DNA of 64,000 nt from Isoetes taiwanensis (Eukaryota; Streptophyta; Lycopodiopsida; Isoetales; Isoetaceae): the NCBI GenBank assembly GCA_021234155.1, contig JAJEKV010000577.1, positions 1 through 64,000 of the forward strand. Direction: 5' to 3'. The notes under the pieces are model-generated. The model ran no database searches. It was given only the letters and a program-made list of their open reading frames with translations, and had not been told where the DNA came from. The position numbers and the translations under genes are program-made. Below, one piece after another: positions 44,380-55,189 of this stretch. The stretch's first letter is position 1. Each line of letters starts with the position of its first letter.

Positions 44380-45400
44380 GGGTGTATCACATAGACATCG
44401 GAATTGTCCTTTTTCAAGGTATGGATGCGTGACCTTGCGGGGTATAGGCATCGGTTTTCGGACATGATTATAGCGTAAAGGTCGGGGAAAGCCAGGAGCT
44501 TGAGGCGGTTGAATTGCCCCTTTAAGTGAACTTTGTAAACCCGCGGACTAATGAGAACAATGTAATTGCAATGAAGAAATGCATGGTGACGAGGTGCAAG
44601 CGGGAATAATGCAGCGGGCGTGAGGATGAGTTTCAAAATCTTCACACCGTTTGAGGTATTTGCTAACATATTCGGATGGGTAGGAAGTTGAAAAGCTCAG
44701 AAGACATATCGTGCTTTCTTCCCCCCCGATTTTGTGGATGGCTTATTTTTGGTTCGACACGGGATGTTCGATTCCACGAATCATCCGGTCAACTAACGAA
44801 GGTCAGCGTAGTTAAGTCCTCCTTTAAGTTCGGATACTTTCTTCCAAAACAATATTTATCGTTAATTGTCAACTAGAGCGAAGGAAGCGAGAAAAAATTT
44901 TGCACAACTTTTTGGGGGCCGTTTGAGGACCATAACAGACACTCGATGCGGTGGATATTGAGTATGGGAGGGAGGAAGTCATTTATCTGACCACCATGGA
45001 AGCGAATGGCCATTATCGAGCTAAGAGTGCTAATGGGAGCAGAGGAGATTGGCGGCGACTTCCATTATTTCATTGATGGCATTAGGGTTGGTTCTGAGGC
45101 AAGAGGAAATGTAAAGTTTAGTGAGTTCGCGATCAACAAGAAATTGTCTATCGCCTAAGCGCTTTGAATCTCGGTTTTTATTTGTTTTTTGTCAGATGTT
45201 TTTAGGGTTCGTATTTTTGTCCGATATTTTTTTAGGGTTAGGTACAATTATTTAAAAGCGTTACCATCATATTTTACGTTTTTTACTATTTATCTCTTAC
45301 CCGGTTGTCTATTTTTGTCGGTGTTAAGTAGTATAAAAGCGCCATCATTTGAGAAGCCATGGCAAGAACTAAGCAAAGCTGCAAGGATCCATCAGGTGGT
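44380..45400. other. Gene-poor part of the array
   Basis: Frames on both strands are short. A minus-strand frame at 44376-44669 has no recognisable motif. A plus-strand peptide near 44995 (LTTMEANGHYRAKSANGS) is the most protein-like piece, with no recognised family. Confidence 0.35.
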
Positions 45401-45728
45401 GTAAGGCGGTGATTACATTAGTCCGCCTCCTTCATCACGAATCTGAAGTCTCGATAGAGATTCTCCTCCTCGACCATGCCTAACGAAGACCGGAAAAGAA
45501 ATCCGCGCAGCCGGGCGGCGGGAGAAGCGGCTCCGGGAGTAAGTAGGGAGGTGCACTCGGTTCGGAGGCGGAGGATGAAAATGTGAGAGCCGTGGCGAGA
45601 ATATGGCGCCGGATTATTATTGGGCAGCCGCCTCTTCTTGCTCTTCTTGCTCCTCCTGCTCCTCTGTGGAGGCGCCCGGAACCTTCAAATCAAAGGAGGC
45701 CGCCCGAAAGAGGGGAAGGCGACGAAAT

Positions 45729-45832
45729 GTGAGGAGGCGGTAGGAAGAGTCGGTAGAGGAACGACTGCAAATCTTTGGGGTGAGAGGCGGTAGGAAGAGT
45801 CGGTAGAACAACGGGCTCAAATCTTTGGGGTG
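45729..45832. repeat. Two tandem copies of a ~57-bp GC-rich unit
   Basis: GAGGCGGTAGGAAGAGTCGG and AAATCTTTGGGGTG occur twice in series. The minus-strand reading of this part is a Pro/Ser-rich frame, probably a chance product of the repeat. Confidence 0.8.
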
Positions 45833-46491
45833 GGTGAGGGTAGTGGTAGGAGCGGAAGGCGAAGCCTGGCATTAAAAGCGCGAGATTAAAGTATCGAGAA
45901 AAGAGCGAGATGGTCATTCCGCGTCTCCCATTTGCGGGCTCGTGAAAGAGATTGCGCAAGAGTGTGGTGCGATACATCATACCGATTCTGAGAATTCAAG
46001 CAAGCGCCTTAAATGCTCTTCAAATGGCTTGAGGCGGTTGGTGTCGGTGCGTTCGAGGACTCATGACTTGCGACAATACATGCCAAGCGGGTGGTGTCAT
46101 GCCCAAGGACATGCGCCTCGTCTTACGCATAAGGGATCCGAGTACTATGGTCAAAATTTTATGGCTGAATACAACAAGAAGAAAGACCCCCAGGAAAAAA
46201 GTGGTGAAGTGCCTTTTGTTTTTTCATATGTATAATATTTCTTTAATGTAATGGCTTTATAAGCAATCTCTTAGTCCATTTCTTTCTTAGAAGCCTAGGT
46301 TAGCACTTTGTATTTTTTTTTTTAATGTTATCGTGAGGATCACCGCGTAGCGACAAGCATTGTGCTTTTGTTGCACATAGTAGTCTTCGGCGTCGTGTGA
46401 TCAACCTAACCTAACCCCTAAAAAATGCGGACAAATCTCCCACAGCGGTTTGTGTCCCCTTTCATGTCGACAAGCGGCTACTTGAGTTGAA

Positions 46492-46993
46492 GTGGTGGCG
46501 CCTTACGGCTCTAAACATCTTCTTGCTTTTCGTAAATTTGCCGCCATGGATTGTTATGTGAAGTTCACGGAATGGTATGCATCAGCCCCTCATGACAACG
46601 AGGAAGTTCGCGCCCATTGCGATTTATCGTTCTATTGCAAGGAGTTGGACATCATGGCAAGCGATGGCGAGCTTGGATGCTATCAGCGAGGTTGCCTTAG
46701 CTTTCACGGGACGCTTGGTCTCGGCGCCGCGTCCTTCTGCGGATGTCCACGGCTCGTGGATTCCAAAACCAGCTCTAGAGGCGGCTTCCCATTTGCAAGC
46801 GGGGGAAGATGTTTTCAAGAATCTTTGCATAGCGGGCTCCTCTGGCTGCGTCCTTGTACTTAGAAGGTATCTTATTTCTCTTTCTTGGTTTGCATTTGCT
46901 AGTTATTGCATTACCTTTCGGCCAAACCGAAGATACTTGGAAACAATGAAATCTTTAAGCCAAGGGGGTCAAGTTATGTGTGATGATCTTTGA
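46492..46993 (+). CDS. Unassigned frame(s) following a spacer motif
   Basis: Two overlapping plus-strand frames are open: 46492-46863 and 46577-46993. The second (138 codons) contains EVALAFTGRLVSAPRPSADV and LEAASHLQAGEDVFKNLCIA, which look like ordinary helical protein, followed by a hydrophobic segment (LVLRRYLISLSWFAFASYCI) that could cross a membrane. The first 30-40 codons of the other frame (MVAPYGSKHLLAFRKFAAMD) may be the true start, joined by a frameshift near 46600. It lies about 100 bp after the spacer motif at 46389, like the small genes to the right. Family unknown. Confidence 0.35.
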
Positions 46994-48110
46994 CTATGGC
47001 GTAGAAATGGAGATAGATCTACAAGAAGAAGAGCAAGAATGTAGGAGTTTTAAGCCGGCCTTGCTTGGCCTTGGGTGAACGAGGAGGAGGGAGATGATTA
47101 GAAGAAGGTGATGAGGATGGGGATGAGGATGAAAAAAGTTGTCGACATAGCGCCAATTTTAGTGGAAGGCAAAGAATACCTATTGCTAAGTGATATCTTG
47201 AGGAACCCGTCTTTATTCTGAATGTGTGCTAGGGGAAGGCGAGCTTATCGGTACCTTGGCGAATGGGTAAACCTAGGCCTAGATTTTGAAGAGGATTTGG
47301 ACAAAGAGATGTTTGAAGTGTCTAATTATACAGGCAATGCTATAAAGCTTAAAAAAAGCCTATGAGAATTTTGGAGTCTCGATTTGCTCAAGATGGGCGA
47401 ATCTACCAGCGGAAGAAGAATTCCGGCATCTCAGGTGCAAAGCTGCCAGCGGGATCTGAGGTTTGGCGAGGCCCTTGATCAATGGCGACATAAGCCTCAT
47501 AGATGAGGATAAATGTGAAGAAGATAAGCTTGAGGGTTCTTATTTGTGGGAAGTAGATGATTTTTCTTGCCGACATGCACTTGGGGGGCGGGGAAAGATT
47601 GAAGGACTCTACATTGTTACGATATATCTCAAGATTAGTTAATGGGGAGATAATCGTCTTATTGAACTTTTCGGTCAAAAGGTGCGAGTTTGTCTATTAC
47701 ATCCGTGCATTATGCATGTTGGGGAACCATTCCCAATTGGCATCAAACGAAAGGGTGATAGCAATTTGGCGGGATGTTGTGCTACAATATTTTGGCGACC
47801 AAGCGGTCTGCTTGGCGAGCAATATGTTAAATTTTTTAGGCTGGCTTTGGCTTGACTCACCCAAGGTTGGAAATTTGGGGTCGATAACATGGAAGTCATT
47901 GCCTTGTTGGATCGGTCTTGGCGGGGGGATTGAAAGAGCATGAAATTGGCAATGAAGCTTGAAAAATTGGAAGTTATATATTTTCCAACTTGTATCGGTA
48001 AAATTATTTATGTATGATTGTCCTTCGAAATTCCTAATAAAAATTATTTTATTTGTATTTATTCACATCCTTGAGAAATACATCGGTCGATTTTTACGTC
48101 ATATCTAGGT
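46994..48110 (+). other. Gene-like tract with acidic coding remnants
   Basis: Readable pieces include DYGVEMEIDLQEEEQECRSF (46995-47050) and an open frame of 128 codons at 47557-47943 (MIFLADMHLGGGERLKDSTL...). Neither matches a family I recognise. Purine-rich composition at 47080-47160 is consistent with an acidic coding segment. The antisense frame at 47403-47678 is likely a shadow. Confidence 0.3.
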
Positions 48111-48221
48111 TTTGGCGTCGTGTGATATTTATCTCGAAGAAATGAAATATTATTGGAAAAAACAATTAATTTATTTATTCCTCACTGCGAGAAGCGAGAA
48201 GCAACTTCGTGTGACTCATAT

Positions 48222-48230
48222 TATAAATAG
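48222..48230 (+). promoter_or_regulatory. TATA box of array gene 1
   Basis: TATAAATAG within TATAAATAGAAGACC, 90 bp before the ATG at 48312. The upstream CGTGTGACTCA is shared with gene 2. Confidence 0.75.
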
Positions 48231-48311
48231 AAGACCGATGTCCCTCGACCTCCGTCGCCTTAGCCTTACGCTCATCTTCTACTTCGGCTTCGCCTTCCAC
48301 CTTACGCTCAG

Positions 48312-48703
48312 ATGGCATCATCATCTTCCTCTATAGCGACCACGCCAAGATAGCACTCCCGGCGCCAGGAGGCTGCCCGTGGACATCACCCTTGCGGTGG
48401 TGATGAAGAGATTCAAGGAGATCCATGATGAAAACAAGCGTCTCGTCGTAGAGAATATGGGCGGTCGGCAGTTAGCCTTCCGCGGGGGGGCTTTGCCTGG
48501 CGAGACATTGAGCTCGCGGAAACATTAGCCATGTACCAAAGGCGGCGAGCGCGGGGCGGCGGTTGAAGCTGCTCCGCTGTATTCATGCGGGCCTTAGAAG
48601 ATATGGAGAAGCTCAGGCTGCTGCGGAGGATGAAAGCAGCTTGACCTTACGGCTTCATTGCGCGGGACATGAAAATCAGCTAGAGGATCATGAAGATCCC
48701 TAG
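48312..48703 (+). CDS. Array gene 1: small Ser-rich N-terminus, coiled-coil-like protein
   Basis: ATG 48312 gives MASSSSSIATTPR. After a frame break the peptide RRLPVDITLAVVMKRFKEIH continues with DENKRLVVENMG, a heptad-like helix. Near the end, MEKLRLLRRMK precedes a stop at 48701-48703. The expected length is about 130 residues. It aligns along its length with array gene 2 and, in the helix (PxDIxLxVxMKRxKE), with gene 4. It is interrupted by small indels like other genes here. The family is not recognised. It could be a lineage-specific small protein or the product of a captured transposon gene. Confidence 0.55.
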
Positions 48704-49119
48704 CCGTTGTATCTATCTATTTTTTTTGCTTCAAAGAAAAGTTTTCTCTATTTTTTGCTTCTATCTATCCTCTTGTTCCAATGTATGTTATGTTTTATTA
48801 AAATATCACCACGGCCGAAATGCCTTGCTTGCAATTAGGTAGCAATCAATGGATTTGGCGTCGTGTGATCTCCATCTTGGATTCTATTTTGCTTCAATGA
48901 GAAGTTCTATCTTTAGTTATGTATCGGTAAAATTACTTATGTATAGATTGTATCAGAAATTATCAATAAAATTATCACGAGCTTTCTCGGAAGAAAAGGC
49001 GTTAGAAAAATAATGGTCCTTTTTCCTCACCACGGCCTGAGAAATAGCGGTCCTTTTTTTCTGACCGACCCGCGGCATCCCCTTCGCGTCGTGTGACTCA
49101 AACTACTCTGAAATCCTGT

Positions 49120-49134
49120 TATAAATAGAAGACC
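49120..49134 (+). promoter_or_regulatory. TATA box of array gene 2
   Basis: TATAAATAGAAGACC, identical to that of gene 1, 103 bp before the ATG at 49223. The leader between them (CCTTACGCTCATCTTCT and similar) is also conserved with gene 1 and pyrimidine-rich. Confidence 0.78.
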
Positions 49135-49222
49135 TTCTATCTTGCCTTCGACCTCCGATCCTCTTCCGCCTTCCAGCCTTACGCTCATCTTCTCGCCTTC
49201 TCAGCCTTCAGCCTTCTCCTCG

Positions 49223-49581
49223 ATGGCATCTTCATCCTCCTCCAGCGGCGCCGCCCGAGAGCTGCCAGCGGACATCACCCTTGCGGTGGTGGTGATGAAG
49301 AGATTCAAGGAGGTTCCACGGCCAACAACCGTCTCGTCGCCCGAGAAGATGGGGCGGTCGGCGGGTTAAATTCACGAGGGGGCTCTTTGCATGGCGAGAC
49401 CTTGAGCTCGTGACAACATTAACCCGGTACCGAGAGGCCAATAGCCGTAGGGTCGGCATTTTAGCGCACACAATATTCGCTTGGCGTTAGAAGATATGGA
49501 GAAGAAGCTTCGGCTGCGGAGGATGAAGCTTGACTTTACGGCTTCACGGATCATCGACTCTGAGGATCATGAAGATCCTAG
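49223..49581 (+). CDS. Array gene 2: paralogue of gene 1
   Basis: Reads MASSSSSSGAARELPADITL, then AVVVMKRFKEV, then (frameshifted) a RDLELVTTLTRYRE-like stretch, and ends with LEDMEKKLRLRRMKLDFTAS and EDHEDP before a TAG at 49579-49581. The gene 1 order is kept: Ser-rich start, PADITL helix, charged middle, MEKxLRLxRRMK end. The 3' flank (TTTGTTTCAAAGAAAAGTTT) is also shared with gene 1, so the duplication covers promoter, coding and 3' region. No catalytic motif is present. Function unknown. A coiled-coil protein interaction role is only an inference. Confidence 0.58.
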
Positions 49582-50134
49582 CCATTGTATATATATTTTT
49601 TGTTTCAAAGAAAAGTTTTCTCTATTTCTTGCTTCTATCGTTCTCTTGTTTTGTTTTATTAAAAGATCACCACGGCCGAAATGCCATGCTTGCAATTAGG
49701 TAGCAATCAATGGATTTGGCGTCATTATGATCTCCTAGCGATACACCTCGTTGTATGTATAAATTCCTAATTTATTAATGGAAAACTATATGTAACACAA
49801 ATATCTAGCTAGATTATGTGATAACTTGCGGGTAAATGCGAATTAGTCATATCTAGGATTTGCATGTGGATGACAAGCTGCGTGGCGTCTATTCACATCA
49901 CATCGTGGCATGTGGATGACAGCGTCATGCCAAGGGCGTGGCATCTTGTTTGCCACAATAACACTTTGTCTTTTATGCATTTTTTGCATACGATGCGGCT
50001 AGGATATGGCCGGATCCCATGATGCGAACATAGGCTACCGTTGCCTAATTGCATGCTATAATTTAAGCCTCGTGGGATTATTACACAACTTTATCGGTTT
50101 TCATAGTAGTAGATTCCAAGCGTATCTCTAGTTT

Positions 50135-50144
50135 CTATATAAAG
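50135..50144 (+). promoter_or_regulatory. TATA box of array gene 3
   Basis: CTATATAAAG, 97 bp before the ATG at 50232. It is followed by GCGTCGGAGG and a pyrimidine-rich leader with two similar TCTCTGTTCT segments. Confidence 0.65.
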
Positions 50145-50231
50145 CGTCGGAGGCCTTTGTCTTCTCCTATCCGCCATCTCTGTTCTACCACATCAGCCCT
50201 CGACCATCTCTCTGTTCTCCCATCACTTTCA

Positions 50232-50647
50232 ATGGCCTCGGCTCGGTTCCATCCTAGAGATCTTGTCTCAAGTTTTGGTCAAGGAAATTGAGAACATTCG
50301 TCTTTGAAGCGGAGGAGCGGATCCGCCTTCTAAAAGAAAGAATGATGAAGGCGTCGCCAAAGCTGGTTCTTGGAGGAGGACAAGGCCGCCTTCTATAGGG
50401 AGGTGATTTTAGTTGCGACAATGCGGGCTGCCTTAAACCGTGAGTGCGGCGCCCACGAGATATAACCTCAAGAGAGGCTTAGGGCATAATCCCGAAGCGG
50501 GGAGGCTGCGAGCTCAACTTCGATGGGCGGGAAGATAAGGTTGCGGAATATGAGAGCGTGTGGTTGCGGGGCGGGCAATCATGTTGGAGGGCGAGAAAAA
50601 AATTATCACTTTGCCCTCGGGGGAAGAGCTTGCCCGGCGATCATAGG
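50232..50647 (+). CDS. Array gene 3: diverged member
   Basis: ATG 50232 gives MASARFHPRDLVS. After a one-base frame change the sequence continues as VLVKEIEN and RLLKERMMKASPK, then WFLEEDKAAFYREVILVAT and AALNREC. It is a highly charged, helical small protein of about 130 residues, of the same size and spacing as genes 1, 2 and 4. Direct sequence similarity to them is weak except for the MAS start and helix character. It is placed in the array by position, promoter spacing and architecture. The stop is uncertain because of frameshifts. Confidence 0.42.
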
Positions 50648-50990
50648 CATCGGGCTCCTCCTAGAGGGGCTTTTTTTTTAATGTTTGTAATGGTTTTATT
50701 TCTCAATGGGAAAAGTTTTTTGACAAATGTCTTAGAATATTACGTTTCCTATTTTTAATTTTCAATATCCGTGGTAGAGAATGACAAGGCGGATCCTGAA
50801 GCGAAACCCTTCATAGGGTTTTAAAGCTCGTGTGCGATTTCAGCGTGGTGTGATCTGATGTAGTTAGAATAGTTATTAATGTGTTCGGTGGACGGTACCA
50901 TTAATGTGTTCTAGCGGACAACAAGCGAGAATCCATTTCGACGTCGCGGCGGCGAACCCATTTGTGTTTAATATGTTCAAAGCTAATATG

Positions 50991-51000
50991 TATAAATTGA
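50991..51000 (+). promoter_or_regulatory. TATA-like box of array gene 4
   Basis: TATAAATTGA, 94 bp before the ATG at 51085, which matches the spacing in the other three genes. Confidence 0.55.
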
Positions 51001-51084
51001 GGTCCTTGCATTGTGCTCCTTCCGCCCGGTTAGAGTCTTTGCTCCTCACTTCTATAATCTTAACGTCCCTCCCATTTGTCATCT

Positions 51085-51670
51085 ATGGCCTCCACATCCT
51101 CAACCCGTGATAAGGGGAAAATGCAAGAGGATAGAACTCCCGCCGACATAGTGTTGGGTGTTCTAATGAAGAGGTTGAAGGAGCAAGATGATCTTCTAAA
51201 GGAAAAGCGCCGTTACAATTCAGAGAAAAAGAAGAGAATGAATTCAACCTTCTCATGCGCCGTAGCGGGAGAGGCAAATCGGCGGTTGAATAAAAGGTGA
51301 GACGGGGATGACATGCCCCAACAAGCTGCTTGAGGAGTATTGAGGTGGTTATGATGACAGCGAGGTTGCTAATTGAGCGAGAAGAACAGCGTTGTGCTAT
51401 TGGGACGGGGAGGCGGGACATGTACAAAAGATGGTGGACAGATTGGAGGAACGTTTGGATAGGGTGATTGCTTTAAGCGAGGAGAAGAGATGAAAGCGAA
51501 GGCGAGGGGCCGGGCTGATGATGATGATGAAGATAATGAAGAAGAGCTTCGCCTTTGGAGCAACAATGAGTCGTTGTATTTTGTTTTCAATGTAACATCT
51601 TTCACAACTTTAATCAAAAGTAACCTTTTTTATTATTATCTTGTAAAGCTTCACGACAGCGAAGCCACAT
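51085..51670 (+). CDS. Array gene 4: PADI-helix protein with acidic tail
   Basis: ATG 51085 gives MASTSSTRDKGKMQEDRTPA, then DIVLGVLMKRLKEQDDLLKE and KRRYNSEKKKRMN. The P-A-D-I-x-L-x-V-x-M-K-R-x-K-E block is shared with genes 1 and 2, so this is the best evidence that the set is one family. After a frame break near 51300, a later segment (51490-51560) reads KARGRADDDDEDNEEELRLW, an acidic C-terminus. The helix pattern favours a coiled coil. A basic KKKR patch could act in nuclear import, which is inference only. Family and function unknown. Confidence 0.55.
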
Positions 51671-51799
51671 AAATGCAAGCAATAGCGAACTCCCTTTGAC
51701 CATGGCGCCGTATGTCTAAATAAGATCACCGGCCCAGCGAAGCTTCTGGTTTGTGCAAACAAGGTTGGAGGCAAGTACTTGGCGTCGTGTGAACATGCT

Positions 51800-52130
51800 A
51801 CACATTACAAGTATACTTTACCCGATTCTTTGTCTCTTAGATCTCCCTTTGTTTGCGATGCTAGTGGGGCCCTAAATTTTGCCAAGCAACTTTCGTTTTC
51901 TCTTGACATTATGCCAATGGTGTTTCACGACTTACGGGTTGCTCCTTAAAAGCGACCTTCTTGTAAATATTTAGCCATCGCCCTTCTATAAAACCACTCG
52001 TCATCTGTCTTAGAGGGTTGGTTCCCACATTTCCACCCCTCTTTGAGTGTTACGATGAAAGGCTATTTTAGCTTGTTTATCGACTTCTCCATGCCTTGTG
52101 CACTCCACCTTTGCTAGGCTTCCATACTTC
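51800..52130. other. Non-coding tract after the array
   Basis: No supported gene. It could be the continuation of the minus-strand gag/protease remnant at 52130-54070. Confidence 0.4.
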
Positions 52131-52265
52131 CTAAAAACCAAGGTGCATGAGCCCAAAAGATGTGCAAGTAGTGCGTGACTTCACTCTCTCCCCATCGTCT
52201 ATGAAAGCTTTAATAAATTTGTTATTAAGCTTGCACGAACATTTACGCATCTTCTCTTGTGAGGT
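52130..52265 (-). pseudogene. Possible retroelement aspartic protease fragment
   Basis: The minus strand reads KCSCKLNNKFIKAFIDDGE followed by a short basic segment. N-N-K-F-x-K-A-F-I-D-D-G resembles the active-site entrance of plant Gypsy-type proteases, in which an Asp-(Ser/Thr/Asp)-Gly triad follows a hydrophobic strand. The second-domain motif is not visible. It lies just after the gag-like tract, the right place for a protease. A chance resemblance cannot be excluded. Confidence 0.3.
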
Positions 52266-52557
52266 CCATTCTCACGAATGTATGGGAACAATTAGGACAA
52301 TGCATCCCATGCTTTTTTTTCCTCAATGCGAGCGAGCGCCATGCGTGCGGTCTGCTCGCATCAACCGGCAATTTTCCAAATTCATAGACCTTTTCTCCCA
52401 TCTGGTTTCCGTTCGGAGCCTCTCTATGATTCTTTATGGCGTCGAGCTTTCACCCCTCAATTGACACCTTACGAGGCACACTTGTTCTTCTGCCCGTTTC
52501 TCATCGAGCTCTAATCTTACATTGCCACCATGCAAACACGCTTACGATAGAACATGT

Positions 52558-54070
52558 TCAACTCTCACGAATTCCTTCCTCTCTTCTCTTCTTATGCGAA
52601 ATGTTCCACCGCGAATCTGCTGACTCAAAAATATCATCTTGTCGATGATTCTCACAAAAGCCGTGCAAAGTGCGGATATGAACCCTCTCTAATGGAATGG
52701 GGAAAATGCCATGGAACTTGGGATCTTCTTCTCCTCTATTAGGAGCATTTGCTTGGTTAAGGGACAAGGTTGAAGCAGTCTTCCCGATTGCTTGACTTCC
52801 TTGCATGATTGCGGTCTGAGACAACTTTTGCATGTTCCTTGTCCTCCTCCACTTATGTTGTACATTGCTTTCTCAGTTTTTAAATCGGGCGCCAAGTGAA
52901 AAATTACTTTGTAAGATCCATAGTGATCTACTTGCAATTTTCCCCTCCCTCGAATCTAGATATTAGACTTCGGGATGTCGGTTTGATTGAACACCCATTT
53001 CAATACCTCGTGGGTTTCTTTCGAACTTTAAAGAGACCTAACCACCGGGTGTCATCTTGATTGACATGAGAACCATTTTTAAACGCTTCTTCTCCTCGTC
53101 AGTCACCTCTACATCTTTTTTATTATTCTTGTTGCTCTTTGATTTAGCATGTGCAATTGCATTCTCAATTGCTCTATTCATGATGACAACGGATACCCTC
53201 TCATACTTCTCAAACTTGGTGGGTTCCATTTCATCCAATTTTATGCAAACTTCAATCTCACCATTAGTTTTACGCAAGCTTTTTAAGTCATAATATTTGA
53301 CAAGGAATTGTAAAGAGTAACGAGGTCAACCCAAAGATTATTGCGTTCATTCATTCCAACTATATCACAACAATCCTTGCCATTCTTATCTTTTTATGGC
53401 TATGGCGGGACCGGCACATTCAGCGTGGTGCATCTCTCCTAATATGGCATACACCATCTTTGTCCTAGTAACCCTTGTATTCTCGACAATTTGTGGGCGT
53501 GGGGCGAATACTTTTTTGTGCCCATTCTTTTCAGCTTAGGTGGAATGGCTTGAATAGAAGCGGTAACCAAACCCCTCTTGATGCCTACATCATCACAAGC
53601 GATGCGTACATCGTAAGCTTCTAACTTCTTGTAGATCTCTCCTAGTACCATTTCAATACCATCTTCTTGAGAGAAGAGTTGTAGGGCTGACAAATCATGT
53701 CCACTATCTCCTGTTTGTCGCTAGGTTCTTCACTCGTAACCAAGATTGCTTCTAGTTTCCCCGGATCTTAATTGGCCTTTGCTAGTGTTGTAAAAGCGGA
53801 CCTTGTGGCGTGACCACTGCGTCTGAATGCACCTGATCAAACTTCGGTTCCTCTATCGATTCGATAGTGCTTCTTCCTTTCTACGCAAGCCAAGGGGTGT
53901 TTTCTTCAAATTCTTTAACCTACATTGAAGCCCAAAGTTTGCTCTTTCGAGCTCTTGGATCTTTTCTTGCAGCTGCCCTATCACCAATTTGGACTTGTCC
54001 GCCATTATCTCAAAAAGTTTCCCTCCCCAAGCCGTCATTCCTTTCCTTCATCACGATTGGAGTAATGAAG
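52558..54070 (-). pseudogene. Minus-strand gag-like coding remnant with coiled coil
   Basis: A run of minus-strand frames reads as ordinary protein in sequence. 53853-54038: MADKSKLVIGQLQEKIQELE, with heptads typical of a coiled coil. 53439-53693: KKLEAYDVRIACDDVGIKRG. 53038-53277: CIKLDEMEPTKFEKYERVSV and a Lys-rich KSKSNKNNKKDVEV stretch. 52558-52833 is a last segment. The frames join with frameshifts into one tract of about 500 codons. I recognise no domain with confidence. Position before a possible protease suggests a retroelement gag. The alternative is a degraded cellular coiled-coil gene. Confidence 0.35.
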
Positions 54071-54436
54071 CGAGAAAAAAAGCTCTTTGGTTTAAGTTAT
54101 AATTCTCTTGTGACAATGGGAGGCGGCTCATCTCAAGGGCGTATTCGATTCGAATGCCTTCATCCTCTCTCAATCTCTCACAATATCCCAAGAGGCCGAG
54201 TTACCGTCACCACAAAATCGGACTAAACTTGAAGCGTCGAAATGGCGGTTTCTTGCCACTCAGCGGATCAATGGATATAAGCGCCATCGCCCGGATGTCG
54301 ACACTTTTTGAGCACGCAAGGCGCAACATGTCGAGTCTAAGTTCTTATTTTTTAGACCTCTTTTTTGCGATTGAAGGCTGGAGCATATTCGTGAGTCGGT
54401 TGGATCCTTATCCACACATCATTTGGAGCTTCCATA

Positions 54437-55125
54437 CGGCGTGGATCGCGGCCGGCGAAATGAAGGTGTACAATTTGTATGCCCGGCACAATTAAGCCGT
54501 TTGAGCGAGCGTCAGGTACTAACCTCGTTTTTGAAATTTGCAGCGTGCATATGGAAATCGAAAAGTCCATTCTCCTACAATCCATGCTTTTATACAAAAG
54601 CAAATTCAAAATTCGAATTGTAGGGGCGGGAAGCTTTGTATTGGGATGAAGTAAAGATCCGATTCACGAACTTTTAAAGGCGCAATCCTTGGCGCCTCGA
54701 AGCGAAAGTCGATACAAAGCTTCAACCTACACATTCAAATTTTGAAATGTAGAAGGCGGGGAAGCTTGTATGGCCATGGCCTCTAAATGAAAATAAGGGC
54801 AAGACAAGAATCGGTGATGCGCATGCTTGGTATCGACAAACCAAGAACAGATCATGAGTTGCGGTATGCTATAATGCAAGTGGCTTTTAGAAATGCGTGT
54901 TGCATCAATCTGTCGACAACCAGCAGAATTAAATACATATGGCGCCATAAATTTGCGATCCCCTTATTAGGAGAATATTCCAAGCAAATCTGTAATTATG
55001 AGGGGGAAAAAAGGTGGCATGCCAAATATGGCGTGGAATGGCTTATAGGAGGCCATTTTGAGACCCCAAAAAGGAGGCGGAAATATGGCGTGGAATGGCT
55101 GATAGGAGGCCATTTTAGTTCATAA
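54437..55125 (+). repeat. Duplicated block, copy 1
   Basis: About 690 bp repeated at 56937-57515. Shared landmarks are GAAATGAAGGTGTACAATTT, GAGCGAGCGTC, CTAACCTCGTTTTTGAAATT, GCATATGGAAATCGAAAAGT and ATGGCGTGGAATGGCT with GATAGGAGGCCATTTT. Inside, ATTCAAATTTTGAAATGTAG and AATTCGAATTGTAG give short inverted-repeat character. Copy 1 holds an extra local duplication of the ATGGCGTGGAATGGCT...AGGAGGCCATTTT piece (55028 and 55084). Frames are short and unassigned. Probably two copies of a transposable element of unknown class. Confidence 0.82.
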
Positions 55126-55189
55126 AACATAATATAACTTGGAATGATACATATTTTATATGCAAATGGGAGACTATTGATGAGGGACT

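Larger units (their letters stand above)
44207..51795 (+). repeat. Dispersed spacer motif GGCGTCGTGTGATC in a gene-like tract
   Basis: GGCGTCGTGTGA occurs at 44251, 46389, 48114, 48857 and 51781, with variants at 49085 (CGCGTCGTGTGAC), 49719 (GGCGTCATTATGATC) and 50841 (CAGCGTGGTGTGATC). Three of them (44251, 48857, 49719) follow ATCACCACGGCCGAA by 30-65 bp. The motif falls between the gene-like frames. It looks like a conserved intergenic unit copied along with the genes. Confidence 0.8.

Noticed and set aside
45617-45980. Minus-strand Leu/Pro/Ser-rich frames
   Set aside because: They are produced by a GC-rich tandem repeat and purine-rich plus strand. The repeat unit explains the apparent sequence regularity.
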